Positions 58,108 to 64,000 of a DNA stretch of 64,000 nt are shown in pieces. Source of the stretch: JADJOY01 sp016713535 [NCBI: Deltaproteobacteria bacterium] (GTDB lineage Bacteria > JADJOY01); assembly GCA_016713535.1 (NCBI GenBank), contig JADJOY010000017.1:148668-212667 (forward strand), written 5' to 3'. Position numbers and translations under genes: made by a program. Under the pieces are notes generated by a model. It was not told the DNA's origin. It did no database searches and worked only from the letters and a program-made list of their open reading frames with translations. Position 1 is the stretch's first letter. Each line of letters starts with the position of its first letter.

Positions 58108-59193
58108 TCACGCGCTTTCCCCGATGTCGAGCATGCGCGCCAGCGCGCTCCGCGCGGGCTCGGCGAGGCGCTCGTCGATGGCCATCGGCGGCGCCGCGGC
58201 GCAGTCGTCGAGGTGGTCGAGGACGTGGAGCGTGCCGCCCAGGGTGATCGAGTACATCGAGCCGCAGAAGGTCGTGGCGAGCGGCTTGAACGTGCGATCG
58301 GGGATCTCCGCCGCGAGGTTCTCGACGGCGTGGATCTCGCTGCCGAGCACCACGGTCGAGTGGCGTGGGCGCGCCGCCGCGAGCTCGGCGAGGGTCGCGA
58401 GCGGTCCCGCGCCATCCGCCGCCGCCACCACCTCGCCCGGCAGGTCCTGCTGCACCAGCACGGTCGCGCCCGGGCTCGCCGCGCGCGCCGCGGCGACGTC
58501 GGCGACGCGGAACTGGGCGAGGATCGCGCACGGGTTGGCGATGCAGATCACCCGCGCGTGCTCGAGCGCCGCTTCGCTCGGCGGCTCGTCCTCGCGCCAC
58601 GCGAGGATCTGGTCGGGCGTCAGGCCCGCCTTCGCCGCCACGTTCGCGAGCAAGCTGGGATCGGGCGACCACAGCACCCGCTCGGCGATGCCGAGCCCCC
58701 ACGCGAGCAGCCGCGCCGCGTTCGAGCTGCCCACGGTGGCGCCGCCGAGCTCGCCGGCGAGGGCCTTCACCTCGAGCGAGCTGGTCACGCTCACCAGCGG
58801 CAGCAGCCGGTCGTAGGGGCGGCGCGCGCGGATCGCGTCGATCGCGGTCTCGAGGCGCGCCCGCGCGATCGGGTCGGACATCGGGCAGCCGGCCTCGGGG
58901 TCGACCCACCACACGCCACTCTCGGGCGGCATCAAGAGTCGCGCGTTCTCGGCGACGAAGCGCACCGACGCGCACACCACCCGCTTCGGCCACGGTCGGC
59001 GCGCGGCACGCGCGGCGAGGGCGACACCGTCGCCGTGGAAGGTCGCGAGATCGACCAGCGCGGCGCGCTGGTAGAGGTGCGCCCACAGCCCGAGCGCCGC
59101 GCCCTGCTTGCGCAGGTGCTCGCGGATGCGCGCGCCCGCCGTCGCCTCGTCGAGGAACAGGTAATCGGGCGGCAAGTAGAGATCGTCGCGCAT
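58108..59193 (-). CDS. nadA: Quinolinate synthase A-like protein (divergent)
   Basis: A 361-aa protein. NadA condenses iminoaspartate with DHAP on a [4Fe-4S] cluster to make quinolinate for NAD. Three Cys regions fit: 'VVCASVRFVAENARLLMPPES' near residue 75, 'ICIANPCAILAQ' near residue 215 and 'TTFCGSMYSITLGGTLHVLDHL' near residue 315. 'DPEAGCPMSDPI' and 'LPLVSVTSSLEVKALAG' parallel the NadA DLEAGC and 'YVNTSAEVKA' segments. But the family's 'W.G.C..H' and 'HPEC' elements are altered, so it may be a specialised paralogue. Strand opposite to nth. ATG at 59193. Confidence 0.75.
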   Translation of the reverse strand: MRDDLYLPPDYLFLDEATAGARIREHLRKQGAALGLWAHLYQRAALVDLATFHGDGVALAARAARRPWPKRVVCASVRFVAENARLLMPPESGVWWVDPEAGCPMSDPIARARLETAIDAIRARRPYDRLLPLVSVTSSLEVKALAGELGGATVGSSNAARLLAWGLGIAERVLWSPDPSLLANVAAKAGLTPDQILAWREDEPPSEAALEHARVICIANPCAILAQFRVADVAAARAASPGATVLVQQDLPGEVVAAADGAGPLATLAELAAARPRHSTVVLGSEIHAVENLAAEIPDRTFKPLATTFCGSMYSITLGGTLHVLDHLDDCAAAPPMAIDERLAEPARSALARMLDIGESA

Positions 59194-59272
59194 CGAGCCG
59201 GAGGGGGAGGGGGAGGGCGCCGTGGGGCGGGCGCGAGAGGGAAGAAGCGGACTTTAGCCAAGACGCGGCGCG

Positions 59273-59301
59273 TTGACAGGTCGGGGCGCCACTCACACAC
59301 T
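59273..59301 (+). promoter_or_regulatory. Promoter-like pair TTGACA-N17-CACACT before nth
   Basis: A consensus TTGACA (59273-59278) and CACACT (59296-59301), 17 bases apart, similar to the tRNA promoter at 30704. The ATG at 59316 is only 14 bases beyond the -10, which would give a very short leader; if the real start is GTG 59430 the leader is about 120 bases and contains a hairpin repeat. Confidence 0.5.
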
Positions 59302-59315
59302 CCGCGCCCACCGTC

Positions 59316-60113
59316 ATGGCCACGCGCAGATCCAAGCCGACGCCCGAAGACCGCGAGCAGGCGATCCGCGGCCGCGAAGGATCGCGGCCCTCCAGCCCCT
59401 CGCGTGGAGGGCTGCGGTCCCTCGCAGCCGTGCCTGACCCAGCCGCCAAGAGCGGCGTGCGCTGGTTGCTCGCGCGCCTCGAAGCCGCGCACCCCGACGC
59501 CCACTGCGCCCTCGACTTCCGCACCCCGCTCGAGCTGCTGGTGGCGACGATCCTCTCGGCGCAGTGCACCGACAAGCGCGTGAACCTGGTCACGCCCGCG
59601 CTCTTCGCGCGCTACCCGGACGCCCACGCCTTCGCCACCGCCGACGCCCGCGAGCTCGAGAAGATGATCCAGAGCACGGGCTTCTTCCGCTCCAAGGCGC
59701 GCTCGATCCAGCACGCCACGCGGCGCATCGTCGACCTTCACGGCGGCGAGGTGCCGCGCACCCTCGAGGAGCTCGTCGAGCTCGGCGGGGTGGGGCGGAA
59801 GACCGCGAACGTGGTGCTCGGCAACGCCTTCGGCGTGCCGGGGATCACCGTGGACACCCACCTCGGACGGGTCGCGCGGCGCCTCGGGCTCACGCGCCAC
59901 GAGGACCCGGTCAAGGTCGAGAGCGACCTCGCCCGGCTCGTCCCGCGGCCCAAGTGGACGATCTTCTCGCACCAGATGATCTTCCACGGGCGCCGCATCT
60001 GCGCCGCGCGGAAGCCCGACTGCGCGGTGTGTCCGCTCAGCAACCGCTGCGCGTTCGCCGGCGGCGCGGGCGTGCTGGCGGCCCCCAGGCCGCGCCGCGC
60101 GGCGGCACCGTGA
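59316..60113 (+). CDS. nth: Endonuclease III
   Basis: A 265-aa DNA glycosylase/AP-lyase for oxidised pyrimidines. From about residue 45: '[40 protein letters not shown]', the helix-hairpin-helix '[20 protein letters not shown]' with the catalytic Lys, '[17 protein letters not shown]' with the catalytic Asp, and a [4Fe-4S] loop C-x6-C-x2-C-x5-C at the C terminus. The first 40 residues include a stretch coded by a dispersed hairpin repeat (59366-59430), not part of the enzyme. An in-frame GTG at 59430 just after the repeat may be the true start. It overlaps rsmA by 4 bases. Confidence 0.93.
   Translation: MATRRSKPTPEDREQAIRGREGSRPSSPSRGGLRSLAAVPDPAAKSGVRWLLARLEAAHPDAHCALDFRTPLELLVATILSAQCTDKRVNLVTPALFARYPDAHAFATADARELEKMIQSTGFFRSKARSIQHATRRIVDLHGGEVPRTLEELVELGGVGRKTANVVLGNAFGVPGITVDTHLGRVARRLGLTRHEDPVKVESDLARLVPRPKWTIFSHQMIFHGRRICAARKPDCAVCPLSNRCAFAGGAGVLAAPRPRRAAAP
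59366..59430 (+). repeat. Hairpin repeat in the 5' part of nth
   Basis: GGCCGCGA-AGGA-TCGCGGCC is a perfect 8-bp palindrome, followed by CCCTCC..GGAGGG and GGCTGCG..CGCAGCC stems. The first stem, with its flanking CTCCAG, is the reverse complement of the CTGGAGGGCCGCGATCCTTCG blocks at 61250 and 61352. Read as protein it yields about 20 Arg/Ser/Gly residues inserted in, or just before, nth. Confidence 0.65.
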
Positions 60114-61018
60114 AGCGCGGCCACGGGAAGGGCCGCGGTCGCGGCGGCTACGGGCGCCCCGCGGCCGGCGGCCGGGACGCGGGCGCGGCGCCCGGGCCGG
60201 CCGGCGCGTGGCCGGGCGGTCGCCCGCCGGCGCTCGAGCGCTTCTCGCAGAACTTCCTGGTCGACCCGAACACCTCGCGCAAGATCGTCGACGCGGCGCG
60301 CGTGGGTGCCGGCGACGCGGTGCTCGAGATCGGCCCCGGCCACGGCGCCCTCACCACGATCCTCGCCGAGCGCGTGGGGCGGCTCAGGCTGGTCGAGATC
60401 GATCGCGCGCTGGTGTGGGCGCTCGCCGAGCGCTACCAGGACGAGCCGCGCGTCGAGGTGATCGCGGCGGACGTGCTCGAGGTGGGGCTCGAGGCGCTCC
60501 TCGCGGGCGCCGCGCGCTGGCACGTGGTGGCGAACCTGCCGTACAGGATCACCAGCCCGATCCTGTTCGCCCTCCTCGACGTGGCGCCGCGGCTCGCAGC
60601 CGCGACCCTCATGGTGCAGCGCGAGGTCGCGGAGCGCGTGGTCGCGGACGTCGGCACGGCGGAGTGGGGGACCTTGAGCGTCCACTGCCAGCGGCTCGCC
60701 GACGCCGCGGTGCTGTTCGACGTGCCGCCGAGTGTGTTCCGGCCGCGCCCGGCGGTGATGTCATCGGTGCTCAGGCTCCAGTTCCTGGAGGCGCCGCGCG
60801 TGAGCGTGGCGGACGAGGCGCAGTTTCGGCGCACGGTGCGCGCCGCGTTCGGCCATCGCAGGAAGACGCTCCGCAACTCGCTCATGAGCGGCGGCTGGGA
60901 CGCGAGCGAGATCGACGCGGCGGCGGCGCGGCTCGGGCTCGACCTGGTGCGGCGCGGCGAGACGCTCACGCTCGACGAGCTCGCCGCCCTCGCCGACGCG
61001 CTACCGATCGAGCGGTAG
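60110..61018 (+). CDS. rsmA: 16S rRNA (adenine1518-N6/adenine1519-N6)-dimethyltransferase
   Basis: A 302-aa SAM-dependent RNA methyltransferase (KsgA). After a Gly/Arg/Pro-rich N extension of about 40 residues come '[20 protein letters not shown]', the SAM-binding '[20 protein letters not shown]' near residue 68, '[10 protein letters not shown]', the catalytic '[19 protein letters not shown]' (NLPY) near residue 140, and '[19 protein letters not shown]'. The C-terminal helical domain ('[20 protein letters not shown]') is complete. It dimethylates two adenines near the 3' end of 16S rRNA in late 30S assembly. GTG start overlapping the nth stop by 4 bases. Confidence 0.95.
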   Translation: MKRGHGKGRGRGGYGRPAAGGRDAGAAPGPAGAWPGGRPPALERFSQNFLVDPNTSRKIVDAARVGAGDAVLEIGPGHGALTTILAERVGRLRLVEIDRALVWALAERYQDEPRVEVIAADVLEVGLEALLAGAARWHVVANLPYRITSPILFALLDVAPRLAAATLMVQREVAERVVADVGTAEWGTLSVHCQRLADAAVLFDVPPSVFRPRPAVMSSVLRLQFLEAPRVSVADEAQFRRTVRAAFGHRRKTLRNSLMSGGWDASEIDAAAARLGLDLVRRGETLTLDELAALADALPIER

Positions 61019-61382
61019 GCGTACAGGGATCGGTCGCCCGCGGGAACGCAGGCGCCGGTGCCCCTCGCCGGGCACGCAGACGCGTGCCCCTCCGACGTCG
61101 CCGGGAGGGGGTTCGTTCCAGGTACGACGCTGGCGTGCGACGGAGCGCACGCGCTCCAGCCGACCGCCGCGTCGATCGCCCCCGGGAGGGGCGCGCGTCG
61201 CGCGCCCGGCGATACGCCTCGACGTCACACCGTCGCGTGCGCGGGGGGGGCTGGAGGGCCGCGATCCTTCGCGGCCGCGGTGGGTTGGAGCGGAGTCGAG
61301 CGCCGCGGCGGTGAGGGACCACCGCCCTCCAGCGCAGGAACGGAATCGACCGTCTGGAGGGCCGCGATCCTTCGGGCCGGCG
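61019..61382. repeat. Intergenic region packed with hairpin repeats
   Basis: About 360 bases with no gene. Near 61067-61097 is a copy, in inverse orientation, of the GGGCACGCG hairpin unit seen in the 56.8-57.8 kb array, and near 61185-61210 a variant (GGGCGCGCGT..CGCGCCC). At 61250-61278 and 61352-61380 are CTGGAGGGCCGCGATCC blocks, and between them an inverted version (about 61300-61335). Both repeat families of the window meet here. Confidence 0.7.
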
Positions 61383-64000
61383 TCAGGGCACGTGGCTGAG
61401 CGCGGCGGCGAGGGCTTCGACCTCGCCTGGCGCGCGCGACTTCGCGGCGCACTCGAGCGCCGCCTTCGCGTCGCCGCCGCGGCCGAGCTCGCGGAGCGCC
61501 TGCGCGCGCACCCAGCAGGCCTCGGGAGCCGACGAGTCGGCGGGCAGGGCGGCGAGCGCCTTCTCGAACCGTCCGAGCGCCAGATCGTTCCGCGCGCCCT
61601 CGAGCACCAGCGCCGCGCTCGGCGGCGCCGCCGCCCCTTCGAGCACCAGCTCGGCCTCGTCGTGGCGCCCGGTGTCGACGAGCAGCTTCACGAGCGCGGT
61701 GCGCGCCACCCCGTCTCCGGGATCCTCGTCGGTCGCGCGCCTGAGCGCCGCGAGCGCGAGGTCGAGCCTCCCGCCGCCGCCGAACGTGGTCGCGGCGGCG
61801 GCGAGCACCGCCGCGTCCGCGGCCGGGTCGACCAGCCGCTTCGCCGCCTCGAGCACCGCCAGCCGCGGCTCGATCTGGAGCCGCATCCGCCCGTCCAGCT
61901 CGATCGCCTGGCCGTAGGCCTCGCGTGCCTCGTCGAGCCGGTCGGCCTGCTCGAGCGTCCAGCCCAGGTTGAACCAGCCGATCGCGAGCTGCGGCGCGCC
62001 CGCCGTCACCTTGCGCAGCGTCGCCACCGCCGCGTCGAAGTCGTGAGCGTTGAGCTCGACGCGCGCGAGGTCGAGGTGGAGCTTCACGTCGTCCGGCCGC
62101 GCCGCGAGCGCCGCCTCGAGGTTGGCGCGCTGCCACGGCGCGATCGAGAGCGTCTCGGCGTAGAAGCGGTCGTCGGGCGCCGCCACGTGCGCCTCGAAGA
62201 CGCGCTCGCGGACGTTGTGGATCACGCCCTCGAGGTAGGCGCGATGCCCCTCGCGCAGCTCCTCGACCGGCCGCGCGTTGACGTCGGCGAGACCGAGCGC
62301 GGTGATCGGCTTCTGGTACGCGAGCAATGCGCCGATGTCGGCGCTCTTCATGAAGGGCGGCAGGTCGAGCCAGAAGTCGGTGAGCGGGCGGTCGTCAGTG
62401 ATCGCGGGCGCGCCCGCCGCGTAGCGCGCCAGCGCCTCGCCATCCATGACGAAGGTCTTGAGCAGCGTGGCCGGCGAGGTGAAGCCGATCGACGCCAGCG
62501 ACTCTGCGACCGCGGGCGTCGCCCAGCGCTCGGCGAAGCGCGCGGTGTCGAGGACGATCGGGCTCGGGCTGCCGATCAGGATCCCCTCGGCCGCGTGCGG
62601 CAGCCAGAGCTGTGCGTTCGGGAACACGTCCACGAAGCTGCGCACGCTCATGCGCACCTCGAGCTCGCTCTGGTCGTGGAGCGGCAGCCACTGGGCGACG
62701 ATCCCGTCCTCGGCGAGGCGCTCGCGCGCGAGCGCGTAGAACTCGCGGCTGTAGAGCTGGTAGGTGCCCGCCTGGCGCGGCGGCGGCGGCTCTGCGGTGA
62801 TGACGTCGAAGCGCTGCGCGGAGGCGAGCAGCACCTGACGCCCGTCGCCGATCCGCACTCGCGCGTTGGGGCGCGTCAGCACGTCGCCGTTCGCCTCGGC
62901 GAAGAGCGGCGCCGCCTCGAGCACCGTCGCGGAGAGCTCCGCGCACTGGCTCTGCTCGACCTCGGGGTGGAGCGCGGTGGCGCCGAAGGTCATGCCGGTG
63001 CCGAAGCAGATCGTCAGCACTCGCTCGGGGTTCCTGGCGAGCAGGACCGGCAGGTGGCCGAGCAGCTTCATGTAGCGCTGGCCGTCGAAGAAGGTGCCGG
63101 TCATCGACGAGCCGTTGGTGTAGAGGCGCAGCGCGCCCTGGTTCCGGAACGCCTCGTAGCGGTGGACGCTCACGGTGGAGGTGCGGCCCCTCGAGGAAGA
63201 AGACCGGCTCGGGAGACTCGTCGGGGCCGTGCACTCCCGCGAAGAGCGGCGCCAGGAAGCGCGCCTTCGACGAGCCGCCGGCGAGGCCCACCACCACCAG
63301 GCCGGCGATCCCGGCCAGCACCACCAGGCGGCGCCGCGCCGCCGTGTCGGCGAGCAGCAGCGTGCCGACGGTCGCGCTCACCAGCGCCAGCGCCCACAAG
63401 CTCGACTCGGTGCCGAGGACCGGGATCAGCACGAACGCGGTGGCGAGGCTGCCCGCGATCGAGCCCAGCGTGTTGAGCGCGTAGAGCCCGCCCACGTCGC
63501 GGCCGACGCGCGCCGCGAGCGCCGCGCCGATGCGGGTGCCGAGCGGGAAGATCGCGCCGAGGAGCAGCGTGGGCAGGCCCATCAGCGCGAGCCCGGTGAG
63601 CGACGCCGAGACCACGAACGAGCCGGTGCTCTCGGCGACGCTCGCCGCCGCGCGGCTGAGCGGCAGGAAGGTCGCGACGCTGAGCGCCACCGCCTGGCCG
63701 TGGAAGATGGCGAGCAGGCCGAGCGCCCGGACCGGGTGGGTGATGCGATCGGCCCAGCGCGACACCGCGTAGCTGCCGAGCGCCAGGCCCACGAGGAAGA
63801 CCGTGAGCATCAGCGAGAACGCGTACACGGTCGAACCCACCGAGAACTGCAGCACCCGCGTCCAGATCCCCTCGAGGGCGAGGCCGACGAAGCCGCTGGT
63901 GATGACCGCGAGCCACACGCGGCGCAGGTCGGCGCGCGCCGCGACGGACGCGGAGCCGGGCTCGGGCTCGGCGTCGGCCGGCGAGAGCGGCGCGGAGGCC
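61383..64000 (-). CDS. Spermidine-synthase-like membrane protein with TPR tail, frame-shifted, 5' end off window
   Basis: At least 870 codons; the frame is still open at the right edge. The right-hand part has about six hydrophobic helices ('FVGLALEGIWTRVLQFSVGSTVYAFSL', 'GSIAGSLATAFVLIPVLG'), the MFS-like half seen in polyamine-aminopropyltransferase-like membrane proteins. At about 63182-63190 (a C4 run) the frame changes and continues with 'VSVHRYEAFRNQGALRLYTNG', 'RVLTICFGTGMTFGATALHPEV' and 'RFDVITAEPPPPRQAGTYQLYSREFY', the spermidine-synthase-type Rossmann domain. From about codon 620 TPRs follow. Removing one base gives 'LEGRTSTVSVHRY', so a one-base insertion is likely. Substrate unknown; catalytic Asp not confirmed. 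Confidence 0.8.

Overview
The window is very GC-rich chromosomal DNA (about 70% or more by eye) from a Gram-negative bacterium. The evidence is several lipoprotein signal sequences, a DsbA-type protein, LepB and UppP. The gene order trpS-scpA-scpB-rluB, a PATAN/DUF4388 protein, NtrC-type regulation and many GTG/TTG starts resemble high-GC deltaproteobacteria-like lineages (Myxococcota and relatives) or similar uncultured phyla, but the sequence alone does not fix the phylum. Many neighbouring genes overlap by 4 bases (GTGA or ATGA), so operons are tightly coupled.

Layout. (1) 0.3-2 kb: DUF190, crcB and uppP on the minus strand. (2) 2-16.5 kb: six radical SAM enzymes (three with an N-terminal B12-binding-type region, three of the CxxxCxxC-plus-C-terminal-Cys type) mixed with a metallo-beta-lactamase-fold hydrolase, a GT1 glycosyltransferase, a GH78-like lipoprotein and a tandem pair of zinc-ribbon proteins. 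(3) 16.5-21.9 kb: three GT4 and one GT2 glycosyltransferases, two tiny DUF5989-like membrane proteins and a DUF2304 protein, a surface-glycan type locus. (4) 21.9-29 kb: xerD, a CCA-adding-type nucleotidyltransferase, trpS, scpA, scpB, an extremely acidic protein and rluB (housekeeping, chromosome maintenance). (5) 28.7-37.4 kb: a GT-C-like membrane protein, initiator tRNA-Met, an NtrC-type regulator, a hybrid histidine kinase coupled to a substrate-binding protein, and a Crp-like regulator. (6) 37.4-46.8 kb: SDR oxidoreductase, a stand-alone rplC, a SurA-N/DsbA lipoprotein, a non-primary sigma-70 factor, lepB, and two zinc-ribbon proteins, one carrying TPR and PATAN domains. (7) 47.2-56.8 kb: a lamin-tail lipoprotein, a 176-bp MITE, a four-gene operon of two sulfatase-fold enzymes around a TPR and a beta-propeller protein, and a receiver-kinase hybrid. 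(8) 56.8-64 kb: an array of about eight hairpin-bearing repeats, a 64-aa protein with a near-consensus promoter, a divergent nadA, nth, rsmA, more hairpin repeats, and a spermidine-synthase-like membrane protein running off the right edge.

The most striking technical feature is the number of broken frames. At least eight genes need one or more single-base shifts to restore an otherwise well-conserved protein, often next to short homopolymers. The hybrid kinase at 32.5-34.8 kb needs five. Assembly or consensus indels are the simplest explanation, but real decay of the two-component pair is possible. Biologically, the radical SAM/glycosyltransferase region, the Thr-nucleophile sulfatase operon, the twin zinc-ribbon and twin DUF5989 pairs, the MITE and the 136-bp repeat family are the parts that standard annotation does not explain.
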